From contig NZ_QOWE01000008.1 of NCBI RefSeq assembly GCF_003334855.1, forward strand, positions 237,455-301,454: DNA of 64,000 bases, given 5' to 3'. Below the pieces are notes generated by a model. The model was not told where the DNA came from and searched no databases. It worked only from the letters and a program-made list of their open reading frames with translations. Below are positions 9,680 through 17,776 of the stretch, piece after piece. The stretch comes from Larkinella punicea (GTDB lineage Bacteria; Bacteroidota; Bacteroidia; Cytophagales; Spirosomataceae). How positions within the stretch are numbered: position 1 is the stretch's first letter; every line of letters starts with the position of its first letter. The position numbers and the translations under genes were made by a program.

Positions 9680-9737
9680 GTGGCAGCTTATCCTTCCCGA
9701 AAAAAGGCGGGATGTAAATTATATCCTGAATCGACGT

Positions 9738-11360
9738 ATGAAAAAAACCGTACTTCTCCTGCTTATTCTGGTCACCAGCGGCTTGTCGGCGCAGGCCCAA
9801 ACCCGCAAATACCTGATCCTGCTGAAGGATAAAGTCAACACACCCTATTCGATCAGCCGACCGGAGCAATTTCTGTCCCAGCGGGCCATTCAGCGAAGAA
9901 CTAAACAAGGCATTTCGGTGCAGGAAAAAGACCTGCCCGTCAATCCGGCTTACGTCTCCGCCCTTCAGCAAACCGGGGCCAGAGTCTGGTTCAGTTCGCG
10001 CTGGGCCAATGCCGTGCTGGTCGAAACGACCGAAGCTAACCTGGCCACGATTCGGGCACTGGCCTTTGTTCAGGGCGTCGAAAGAAACCGTTCCATCGGC
10101 AATGCCCGGATTGGCTATGCCCAGTTAACGTCCAATCCCCAAAAAAACAAACTCGAACAGGCTGATCCGAGCGTCTACGGTATTTCGAGCGAGCAGTTGA
10201 TCCAGATTGGCGTTGATAAAATGCACGCGCAGGGCTACCACGGCGAAGGCATGTTGGTCGCCATTCTCGATGCCGGTTTTCGGAATGCGAATCAGGTTCC
10301 ATTTCTGAGTCCGCTTTTTCGGGAAAACCGCATCATTGGCACCTATGATTTTGTCCAAAAAGAAACCAGCGTTTACGAAGATGATAAACATGGTATGGAA
10401 GTATTGTCGATCATGGCCGGGTATCAGGCCAACCAGTTGATTGGCCCGGCCTATCAGGCATCCTACCTCCTGCTCCGAACTGAGGATGCCGCCAGCGAAA
10501 CGCCGGTTGAGGAAGCGAACTGGCTGTTCGGTGCCGAGTATGCCGACAGTACCGGGGCCGATGTCATCAACTCCTCCCTGGGTTACACCACCTTCGACGA
10601 TCCAACGCAAAATTATACCTACAATGATTTGAACGGACAAACGACACTCGTCAGCCGGGCCGCCCGCTGGGCCGCCGAAACCGGTATATTGGTGGTTAAT
10701 TCGGCCGGCAACGAGGGCAATGACACCTGGCGTTATATCGGCGCCCCCGCCGATGTGCCAACGGTTCTGGCCATTGGCTCCGTCGACCGGAATGGCGTCA
10801 AATCACCGTTCAGTTCGTTTGGCCCCTCCGCCGATGGTCGCGTCAAACCGGATTTGGTTGCCCTGGGATCCGGCACGGTTTTGGGTTCGCCCGGTGGCAC
10901 CGTAGCCACGGGAAGCGGAACGTCCTACTCCGCACCCCTCGTGGCGGCTTTGGCAACCGGTTTCTGGCAGGCCAATCCACGGTTGACCGCCCAACAGGTG
11001 ATTGCCTGCCTGCGCCAGTCGGGCAACCAGTTTACCCAACCCAACAATGAATTAGGGTACGGTATTCCCAATTTTGAACGGGCATCGGTTATTGCTGCCA
11101 ACGACTACTCCCTGCTGATTTACCCCAATCCGTTCACCAACGCCGACCGGCTTACGGTGCAGTGGAATGAAATCCCGCTGAACCAGACTATCGAAGCGAT
11201 GGTGACCAATTCGGCGGGTCAGGTGGTCTGGCAGCAAAAGTATTCGTCAGACCGGATGGCGAACTTTTCCTTGCAGTCGCTGAGCCTATCCCCCGGACTG
11301 TATTTCCTGACCCTTTCGAGCGAAAGTGCCAAACGAACCGTGAAGTTGATGAAATACTGA
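9738..11360 (+). CDS. Secreted S8 (subtilisin-like) serine protease with T9SS sorting domain
   Basis: 540 codons. Signal peptide residues 1-20 (SAQAQT). Catalytic triad: Asp178 (AILDAG), His218 (DDKHGM) and Ser396 (GTSYSAP), with the oxyanion segment NSAGNEGN near 321-328. The C-terminal ~85 residues form a type A T9SS sorting domain beginning YPNPF and ending in a basic strand (KRTVKLMKY). Such proteins cross the outer membrane through the type IX system, after which the sorting domain is normally removed. The region between signal and catalytic domain resembles the prodomain of this subfamily. Convergent with the FAD oxidoreductase gene. Confidence 0.93.
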   Translation: MKKTVLLLLILVTSGLSAQAQTRKYLILLKDKVNTPYSISRPEQFLSQRAIQRRTKQGISVQEKDLPVNPAYVSALQQTGARVWFSSRWANAVLVETTEANLATIRALAFVQGVERNRSIGNARIGYAQLTSNPQKNKLEQADPSVYGISSEQLIQIGVDKMHAQGYHGEGMLVAILDAGFRNANQVPFLSPLFRENRIIGTYDFVQKETSVYEDDKHGMEVLSIMAGYQANQLIGPAYQASYLLLRTEDAASETPVEEANWLFGAEYADSTGADVINSSLGYTTFDDPTQNYTYNDLNGQTTLVSRAARWAAETGILVVNSAGNEGNDTWRYIGAPADVPTVLAIGSVDRNGVKSPFSSFGPSADGRVKPDLVALGSGTVLGSPGGTVATGSGTSYSAPLVAALATGFWQANPRLTAQQVIACLRQSGNQFTQPNNELGYGIPNFERASVIAANDYSLLIYPNPFTNADRLTVQWNEIPLNQTIEAMVTNSAGQVVWQQKYSSDRMANFSLQSLSLSPGLYFLTLSSESAKRTVKLMKY

Positions 11361-11374
11361 CGCTCGCGGAACAA

Positions 11375-12577
11375 TTAACGGCCAAACCGGTACCATTGTA
11401 GTTCGTCGGCTTTTTTGCCCTGCAACACATCCCGAATCAATTCAGCCGCCGTTACGCTGAACGTGATGCCGTTGCCGCCAAAACCGAGCGCAAAATAACT
11501 GTGCGGAAAAGCAGGATGTTCGCCAATGTAGGGCAACCCATCTTTGGTTTCACCGAAGGTCCCCGCCCATGCCAGATCCGGAATAAACGGCAGATCCGGG
11601 TACAATTGCCGCACTTTTTCGGTCAGCATTTCGCGTTTCCTGTCGATCAGTTTATCGCGCAGCAACGCGTTTTTGAACGGTTCGTCTCCCCCACCGACCA
11701 ACACCCGGTTGTCGTCGGTAGTCCGCAAATAGAGGTAGGGACTTTGCGTGTCCCACAGCAAAACCGACCGCAGTTCCGGGGGCAGTTCAGGCAGGGGTTC
11801 GCTCACGACGGCAAAGGTACTTTTCAATTTGACCACCTTTTCCGGCAGCATTTCCTGCGCTTCATAACCGGTACAATACACTACTTTCCGGGTTTCAATC
11901 AGTGCCAGATCGGTGGTCAACACCCGAACGCCGTTGGGTTCATAGTCCGTAGCCTTGATTTCAACGTGGTCAAAAACCCGTAAGCCTTTGGCGACGGAAG
12001 CCCGCAGCAGATCGTGGGCGAAGTGATAGGCGTCGATCTCGGCCGCATCCGACGAACAAATGGCCGCAACGGCCGCCAGTCCAAAGCGTTTGCGCAAGCT
12101 GGCCCGGTTGAGCCACTCGACCTTAAAACCGTGTTTCCGGCGGGATTCATATTCTTTCCGCAGAAATTCTTCGTCGTCCGGGATGGCCGCGAGGTAGATA
12201 CTTTTCTTCGGTTTGAAACCGGAACGGCTTTTGAGTTTCTTCACCAGTTGGTCAATTTTACCGATTGCATCCCGACACGATTCGTAGGCGCGGAGAGCCC
12301 CCTCCTCGCCGATCATCGGAATCAATTTGTGCAAAGCGGTGTCAATTTCGTATTGTAGCATGGCCGTGCTGGCCGATGTGCTGCCGGTTGCCACATCCCG
12401 TTTGTCGATCACGACGGTATCGAAACCCGCCTGAACGAGAGAATGGGCCATGAGCGAACCCGTGATGCCGCCCCCCACAATGAGTACATCGCAGGAAATG
12501 GGTTGGCGTAAAGATGGATAGGTGTGTAATAAGCCGTTTTTCAACAGCCAGAAAGGTTCCTGAGAGTGAACGTCCAT
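11375..12577 (-). CDS. FAD-dependent oxidoreductase, DAO family (glycine/D-amino-acid oxidase-like)
   Basis: 400 codons from ATG 12577; the frame continues upstream through a repeat-like sequence but MDVHSQEPFW is the natural start. The Rossmann FAD site is VLIVGGGITGS near residue 30, followed by ATGSTSASTAMLQYEID. The C-terminus has the second FAD contact GFGGNGITFS. It oxidises amine or amino-acid-like substrates in the cytoplasm. Many close relatives carry a C-terminal Rieske domain; this one does not. An imperfect inverted repeat lies just upstream (12600-12641). Confidence 0.85.
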   Translation of the reverse strand: MDVHSQEPFWLLKNGLLHTYPSLRQPISCDVLIVGGGITGSLMAHSLVQAGFDTVVIDKRDVATGSTSASTAMLQYEIDTALHKLIPMIGEEGALRAYESCRDAIGKIDQLVKKLKSRSGFKPKKSIYLAAIPDDEEFLRKEYESRRKHGFKVEWLNRASLRKRFGLAAVAAICSSDAAEIDAYHFAHDLLRASVAKGLRVFDHVEIKATDYEPNGVRVLTTDLALIETRKVVYCTGYEAQEMLPEKVVKLKSTFAVVSEPLPELPPELRSVLLWDTQSPYLYLRTTDDNRVLVGGGDEPFKNALLRDKLIDRKREMLTEKVRQLYPDLPFIPDLAWAGTFGETKDGLPYIGEHPAFPHSYFALGFGGNGITFSVTAAELIRDVLQGKKADELQWYRFGR

Positions 12578-12599
12578 AAATGGTAGAAATGAGAGAAAA

Positions 12600-12641
12600 G
12601 ACAAGAGAAATGAGACAACATCTATATTGATTTCTCTCGTC
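12600..12641. repeat. Short imperfect inverted repeat with the GACAAGAGA word
   Basis: GACAAGAGAAAT (12600-12611) pairs with ATTTCTCTCGTC (12630-12641), 11 of 12 bases. The same word GACAAGAGA begins arms of the inverted repeats at 50871 and 55951, so this looks like a decayed member of that family. Confidence 0.5.
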
Positions 12642-12725
12642 ACAAAGCATAACCGCTTGAGCAGGCTCAGGGTTTAAAGAAAAAGCCACCCCGTTTCGGA
12701 GGTGGCCTGGATCGGAAGGTTCATC

Positions 12726-13106
12726 TTAATTTCCAACGCTTTCGTCGGCTTCAGCCCGGTTGGCAACTTCCGGTTTGTTGGCCGGTGGTGGGCTGACCAT
12801 CAAATTCTGCTGCTTATAATTTCGGTTGGCCATCGAAGGTTTCGCCGGAATGGCAATAGCCGGGTCTCCGATGCCGCCCCGGCGTTGCTGCTCGCGGTAA
12901 CTGGCGATGTTCTGCGGCTGGCGTTTCCGAATCCGGAAGGTGATCCCCGACTCGGGTTCCCACTCGCGGGCGGCTTTCGCTTTATTCGGATGCTTGTAAT
13001 TTGCCGTCGAATACGTGTGGTCTCGCTTCACTTTATCCTGCGAAGTTGCCGGGATAGCCAAAGCTATCGCCAGCAGACCCAGACAGGTCATTCGTATCGT
13101 CTTCAT
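12726..13106 (-). CDS. Hypothetical exported basic protein
   Basis: 126 codons from ATG 13106 (18 extra residues possible from 13160). A signal peptide of about 20 residues ends in ATSQ. The mature protein is polar, rich in Arg, Lys, Asn and Pro, with no predicted membrane segment and low complexity toward the end. No family recognised. It stands between the FAD oxidoreductase and Nudix genes, all on the minus strand but with sizeable gaps. Confidence 0.5.
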   Translation of the reverse strand: MKTIRMTCLGLLAIALAIPATSQDKVKRDHTYSTANYKHPNKAKAAREWEPESGITFRIRKRQPQNIASYREQQRRGGIGDPAIAIPAKPSMANRNYKQQNLMVSPPPANKPEVANRAEADESVGN

Positions 13107-13197
13107 AGGAGCTGTGGTTTTGTTGTACCGGGAAAACAATAAAGTTGTTTTCGTTGCCAATATAACACCACAAACAATAACTATACTTTTCGTTATT

Positions 13198-13731
13198 CTA
13201 TTTTTTCTTAGTATTCATTCTATTTATTGATTTTTCAGTCGTCAATTTCTCAATTTCATCCACATTCACCCATCGAACCCCCTTCGTTTCCGCTGACTGA
13301 ACGAATGGCTGGTCTGTTGTGGCCTCCAGTAAAAACCGGATGTCGTAGTGAAGGTGTTCAGGCTCCGAAGCTCTTGCCGGGATCGTATGGACGTCGACAT
13401 CAAAAATGGCCGGGCTAACCACTTTTATATTCTGAAGACCGGTTTCCTCCCCGGCTTCCCGCAGTGCCACCCCGAGTAGATCCGGATCACCATCGGCATG
13501 TCCTCCGGGTTGAAACCAGCGGTCGAGTTTGGCATGATGAATAAGAACCACCTGTCGGCGGTCGGGGCTGACGATCCAGGCCGAACCGGTTACATGGCCG
13601 ATGGCCAGATGGCGCTCGAAGCAGTCGCTGTGGCTCTTGACAAACTGAATAATTTGTTCCAGCATGGTGCTTTCTTCTTCATCGAAGGGCTGGTGATGCT
13701 GTAACAGCGTTAACAAAGGTTGACGGTGCAT
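13198..13731 (-). CDS. Nudix hydrolase
   Basis: 177 codons from ATG 13731; a longer start at 13800 would extend into the divergent promoter region. The Nudix box is complete, starting at Gly77 and containing REAGEETG at residues 91-98, so Mg-dependent hydrolysis of a nucleoside diphosphate linked to another group is expected. Flanking sequence (AWIVSPDRRQVVLIHHAKLDRW) resembles the subgroup that acts on small nucleotide derivatives. The C-terminus is lysine-rich (MNTKKK). Divergent from the DUF2911 gene, 81 bp apart. Confidence 0.88.
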   Translation of the reverse strand: MHRQPLLTLLQHHQPFDEEESTMLEQIIQFVKSHSDCFERHLAIGHVTGSAWIVSPDRRQVVLIHHAKLDRWFQPGGHADGDPDLLGVALREAGEETGLQNIKVVSPAIFDVDVHTIPARASEPEHLHYDIRFLLEATTDQPFVQSAETKGVRWVNVDEIEKLTTEKSINRMNTKKK

Positions 13732-13812
13732 ATTTGGGAATCGAGTTGGCAATGAAGAGAAAAAACTGCAATTTCGTCCTGATTTTACTACGACATACAA
13801 TTAACTGAAACC

Positions 13813-14730
13813 ATGAAAAAAATTTCCATTCTAGCCACACTGACGCTCGTTGCCCAGCTAGCCATCGCCCAGATTAAATTGCCGCAAGCCAGTCCGGGAG
13901 CAACGGTAATCCAGACGGTTGGCACCACGGATCTTACGATAACCTATTCGCGGCCCAGTTTAAAAGGACGGGCAGCCCTGGGTGCGCAAACACCCCTGGC
14001 GCCATTCGGCCAGCTCTGGCGGACCGGTGCCAATGGCGCTACCAATTTTAAAACGACAACGGACGTGATGGTGCAGGGCCAGAAATTGCCCGCTGGTACC
14101 TACTCCGTTTTTACGATCCCGAATCAAAGCGACTGGACGCTGATCTTCAATAAAAACCCAACCGCCAGTGCTGAAGAAGGCATTCCGAACGGGTACAAAA
14201 AAGAAGAAGATGCCGTTCGGGTGCAAATAAAAGCAGAAAAAGTGTCGCGCCCCCGCGAAACGTTCACCATCGACATCAGCGACCTGACCGATAGCACTGC
14301 CAACCTGAACTTCTACTGGGCGGATACGCGGGCTACGGCCAACCTCAAAGTCGATGTGATGGCCAACGCTCAGGCTAACATTGAAAAAGCCGTTGCCGAC
14401 AAACCCGAAGATGCCGGTATTCTGCAAGCCGCTGCCAACTGGAACCTTTCCAAAAACCGCAACCTGGACCAGGCACTGGCGTGGGCCGATAAGTCGATCG
14501 GGCTGAAAGAAACCTATTCGAACCTGTGGATTAAGGCCCAAATCCTGTCAAAAATGGGCAAGGTAGCCGAGGCATTACCCCTGGCTCAAAAGGCACTTGT
14601 GGTCGGTGAAGCGTCCAATGATCCAGTTTTCCGATTCTACAAAGAGGGTATCCAAAAAGGGGTTGCCGATTACCAGGCTCTGATTCCAGTGGACACTAAA
14701 GTCCTGAAAGGTAAGAAGAAAAAAGCATAA
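13813..14730 (+). CDS. DUF2911 domain-containing exported protein
   Basis: 305 codons. Signal peptide residues 1-19 (LAIAQ). Residues ~25-170 match DUF2911 (PRP-like segment SRPSLKGRAALG, PFGQLWRTGANGATNFKTT, GTYSVFTIPN, WTLIFNKN). The remaining ~120 residues are helical with a TPR-like pattern (LDQALAWADKSIGLKE, KMGKVAEALPLAQKALVVGE). Function unknown; DUF2911 proteins are common exported proteins in Bacteroidota. Followed by a strong terminator. Confidence 0.85.
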   Translation: MKKISILATLTLVAQLAIAQIKLPQASPGATVIQTVGTTDLTITYSRPSLKGRAALGAQTPLAPFGQLWRTGANGATNFKTTTDVMVQGQKLPAGTYSVFTIPNQSDWTLIFNKNPTASAEEGIPNGYKKEEDAVRVQIKAEKVSRPRETFTIDISDLTDSTANLNFYWADTRATANLKVDVMANAQANIEKAVADKPEDAGILQAAANWNLSKNRNLDQALAWADKSIGLKETYSNLWIKAQILSKMGKVAEALPLAQKALVVGEASNDPVFRFYKEGIQKGVADYQALIPVDTKVLKGKKKKA

Positions 14731-14757
14731 GCTTTTGACAATCAATACCCAAAAAAA

Positions 14758-14796
14758 CGCTTTCAATCATTGGAATTGAAAGCGTTTTTTATTTTT
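14758..14796. terminator. Bidirectional intrinsic terminator
   Basis: CGCTTTCAAT (14758-14767) pairs perfectly with ATTGAAAGCG (14775-14784) around a 7-nt loop. It is flanked by A7 on the left and T6-A-T5 on the right, so it can stop transcription from both the DUF2911 gene (+) and the symporter gene (-), which converge here. Confidence 0.9.
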
Positions 14797-14929
14797 ACAT
14801 ACAACTATACACCCCAAAAATAGTTTTCAGTATATTTGGACATGCCAACTGAACGCGTCCCAGGGCCGTATGCAACTGACTCTCGACATGCTCCTGGCGT
14901 ACCTTCGGGAGCGTCAGTTGCCCTAAAAA

Positions 14930-16633
14930 TTAAGAGGGAGTCGCCGTTTTCTTCGAAGGCATCACCTGTTCCAATAACCAGGCAATCCCGATTAACAGAA
15001 CACAACCGATCACGTTCAACCACAGAAATGCGGTCAGTTCAGCCAGCCAGCACCAGACGACGAGCCCCTCGGTAATCACGGCGGCCCAGAAGGTGGCCTT
15101 CCCTCCTATGGATTTGACGTAAAAAGCCACCAGGAATATCCCCAGAATAACGCCGTAGAAAAGTGACCCCAGGATGTTGACGGCTTCAATCATGCTCCCC
15201 AGCTTGCTGGCAAATTGGGCCACAATGATGCAGAATACACCCCAAATGATGGTCGCCACCTTGGACGCCTTCAAATAATGCCCATCGGAATAGTCTTTGC
15301 AAAAAAGCCGTTTGTAAATATCGACCACCGTGGTGGAAGCCAGCGAACTGTAGGCAGCGGCAATCGACCCCATCGATGCACTGAAAATAACGGCAATCAG
15401 CAACCCGATCAAACCGTGGGGCAGAAAGTCGAGCACGAAACGGAGAAAAACATAATTGACATCACTCGTATCACCCACCGGGTTGTTCTTTTTAATCAGA
15501 TCGACCACCTGCCCTTTCACGGCTTTGGCTTCCTCGTCGGTTTTCAGGATCACCGCCTTGGTTTGTTCAACGGATGCGTCGTTCCCATCAGAAAGTGCCT
15601 TATTTAGCGTTAAAACCGCCTTTTGGCGACGGGTGGCAATGGTTTGGTGTTCCGTTTCCAACTGTCGGTATTGATCCGCATATTGACTTTTCAGCAGTTG
15701 ATCCGTTTCTACTTTATTGAAAAAAACCGGCGAGGGGTTGAACTGATAGAATACAAATACCAGCACACCCACCAGAAGGATCAAAAACTGCATCGGAACT
15801 TTCAACATCCCGTTGGCCAGCAACCCCAGTCGGCTTTGCCCAATCGATTGCCCGGTTAAATAGCGTCCCACCTGCGACTGATCGGTACCGAAATAAGACA
15901 GTTGCAGGAAAAAACCGCCAATCAGCCCTGACCAGAGGTTGTAGCGACTATCGGGGTCAAATTTGAGGTCAATGGTATTGAGCCGCCCGGCTTTTCCGGC
16001 CACTTCCAGCGCATCCATAAAACCGACATCCGCCGGCAGCAGATGCACCGTCATCCAGCCGGCAATAAACATGGCCACCGTCACGATCAGCATTTGCTGG
16101 AGGTGGGTGTAGGAAATGGCTTTGGCTCCACCCGTCACGGTATACACCAGCACAATACCGCCCATGATGATGTTGGTCCAGAAGATGTTCCACCCCAGAA
16201 TGGTCGAGAGAATGATGGACGGCGCGTAGATGGAAAGACCCGTCGACAACCCGCGTTGCAACAGGAAGAGCAAAGCCGTAAAAACGCGAACCCGGGCATC
16301 GAACCGGGATTCCAGGTATTCATAAGCGGTAAAAACTTTCAGCCGGTGGAAAATGGGAACGAACGTAACAGCCAGTACAACCATCGCCAGCGGAAGTCCA
16401 AAATAAAACTGAACAAACCGCATCCCGTCCGTAAAGGCCTGCCCCGGTGTGGAGAGAAAAGTAATGGCACTGGCCTGGGTAGCCATCACCGACAGGCAAA
16501 CGTGGTACCACGGCAATGATTGGTTGGCCAGCAGGTAGTCGCCCATGTTGCGATTACCCCGGCTACGAACCACCCCATAAACAATGATAATCGCCAGTGT
16601 GCCGGCCAGGATGAGCCAATCGAGACTGCTCAT
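14930..16633 (-). CDS. Sodium:solute symporter (SSS family)
   Basis: 567 codons with about 13 hydrophobic segments, an inner-membrane Na+-coupled transporter. Family features include the early VVRSRGNRNMGDYLLAN segment, ATQASAITFLSTPGQ and GTDQSQVGRYL. An unusual ~85-residue soluble, charged and probably coiled-coil segment (around residues 300-385, VETDQLLKSQYADQYRQLE onward) interrupts the membrane core before a later helix. The start codon overlaps the stop of a 41-codon membrane peptide gene (ATGA arrangement), implying translational coupling. Substrate is not evident. Confidence 0.9.
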   Translation of the reverse strand: MSSLDWLILAGTLAIIIVYGVVRSRGNRNMGDYLLANQSLPWYHVCLSVMATQASAITFLSTPGQAFTDGMRFVQFYFGLPLAMVVLAVTFVPIFHRLKVFTAYEYLESRFDARVRVFTALLFLLQRGLSTGLSIYAPSIILSTILGWNIFWTNIIMGGIVLVYTVTGGAKAISYTHLQQMLIVTVAMFIAGWMTVHLLPADVGFMDALEVAGKAGRLNTIDLKFDPDSRYNLWSGLIGGFFLQLSYFGTDQSQVGRYLTGQSIGQSRLGLLANGMLKVPMQFLILLVGVLVFVFYQFNPSPVFFNKVETDQLLKSQYADQYRQLETEHQTIATRRQKAVLTLNKALSDGNDASVEQTKAVILKTDEEAKAVKGQVVDLIKKNNPVGDTSDVNYVFLRFVLDFLPHGLIGLLIAVIFSASMGSIAAAYSSLASTTVVDIYKRLFCKDYSDGHYLKASKVATIIWGVFCIIVAQFASKLGSMIEAVNILGSLFYGVILGIFLVAFYVKSIGGKATFWAAVITEGLVVWCWLAELTAFLWLNVIGCVLLIGIAWLLEQVMPSKKTATPS

Positions 16634-16755
16634 GAAAAATACCGCATAAACCCGTAAAACAAGATTATTTCGAGCAGCAAACTGCCAATGACAATGCTGT
16701 ATAACTGGCGCCAGGAACGCACGAAGGGAGGTAAATCCGTAGAGTTTTGGGTCAT
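16630..16755 (-). CDS. 41-aa single-helix membrane peptide, overlapping the symporter gene
   Basis: ATG at 16755, stop TGA at 16632-16630, sharing TCATGA with the symporter start. The peptide begins MTQNSTDLPPFVRSWRQLYS and continues with one hydrophobic helix (IVIGSLLLEIILFYGF) ending MRYFS. Size, topology and tight overlap resemble small accessory subunits known for some secondary transporters (for example small partners of SSS and NSS transporters), but I do not recognise a named family. The divergent SDR promoter lies immediately upstream. Confidence 0.65.
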   Translation of the reverse strand: MTQNSTDLPPFVRSWRQLYSIVIGSLLLEIILFYGFMRYFS

Positions 16756-16853
16756 TGTAGAACGGTGGTTGGTTCTTTCTTCTTTATGGCAACGAAAATA
16801 AGTAAATCTCTCGTATACAAATTACCTGTAGAGTCATTAAAACGATCCTACCT

Positions 16854-16861
16854 TATTTTTG
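16854..16861 (+). promoter_or_regulatory. Possible -7 box for the SDR gene
   Basis: TATTTTTG matches TAnnTTTG, 68 bp before the chosen ATG at 16930. No convincing -33 element; the surroundings are AT-rich so chance is possible. If used it excludes the longer upstream start. Confidence 0.3.
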
Positions 16862-16929
16862 AATTGTTCAATTTTAAGGATAGTTTGCAGACAGACTTTC
16901 CTCGATCACCCCACAAGATACGGTCAAAT

Positions 16930-17718
16930 ATGGCAAAACTACCCGGAAAAGACGCAGAGAAATCCGTTTTTGGTTTGGACGGCAAAGTGGCACTGATCAC
17001 GGGAGCCAGTAAAGGAATCGGCGAGGCCATTGCCCGCATGTTTGCCCGGTTTGGAGCCAAAGTCGTGATTAGCAGCCGTCGGCAAAGCAGCCTCGACGGC
17101 GTTGTTGCCGAAATCCGGGAAGAAGGTGGAGAAGCCTGCGGCATTGCCGCCCATGCCGGTGACCACGACCAGCTTCGGCACCTGGTCGACAAAACCGTGG
17201 AGGTATACGGCGGCATCGACATTCTGGTCAACAACGCGGCTACCAATCCCATTTTCGGACCAACGATTGACTGCGATCTGACGGCTTTCGATAAAATCAT
17301 GCAGGTGAACGTCAAGGCTCCTTTTGAGTTGAGTAAAATGGTGTATCCGATTATGAAAGCCCGGGGCGGTGGCAGCATCATCATGATGAGCAGCATTGCC
17401 GGCGAAACGCCCGATCCCGGTTTGGGCATGTACAGTGTTAGCAAAGCGGGTCTGAACATGCTGACCAAAGTCCTGGCCAAAGAATGGGGCGCCGACCACA
17501 TCCGTGTCAACGCCATCTGCCCCGGTTTGATCAAAACCAAATTCAGTCAGGCGCTCTGGCAGGACGAAGCGATTCTGGCTCATTTTACCCACCGTTTGCC
17601 CATCGCCCGCATGGGAACCACCGACGAAATCAGCCCACTGGCCCTATTTCTTGCATCCGACGCATCGGCGTATTGTACAGGCAGTCTGTTCCACGCGGAT
17701 GGCGGAACGTTGATTTGA
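16930..17718 (+). CDS. SDR family oxidoreductase
   Basis: 262 codons from ATG 16930; the frame is open upstream to 16747 but that part overlaps promoter sequence. Classical short-chain dehydrogenase: cofactor motif TGASKGIG (24-31), NNAA (101-104), active-site Ser at ~154-155, Tyr168 and Lys172 (YSVSK). The C-terminus HADGGTLI is typical. NAD(P)-dependent oxidation or reduction of a carbonyl/alcohol; substrate not predictable. Divergent from the symporter unit, convergent with the PorE-like gene. Confidence 0.93.
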   Translation: MAKLPGKDAEKSVFGLDGKVALITGASKGIGEAIARMFARFGAKVVISSRRQSSLDGVVAEIREEGGEACGIAAHAGDHDQLRHLVDKTVEVYGGIDILVNNAATNPIFGPTIDCDLTAFDKIMQVNVKAPFELSKMVYPIMKARGGGSIIMMSSIAGETPDPGLGMYSVSKAGLNMLTKVLAKEWGADHIRVNAICPGLIKTKFSQALWQDEAILAHFTHRLPIARMGTTDEISPLALFLASDASAYCTGSLFHADGGTLI

Positions 17719-17776
17719 AGAACGATCGGGTTTCCCCCCTCCGAATATCCGAAAACAGGCATTACACCATTAACCT

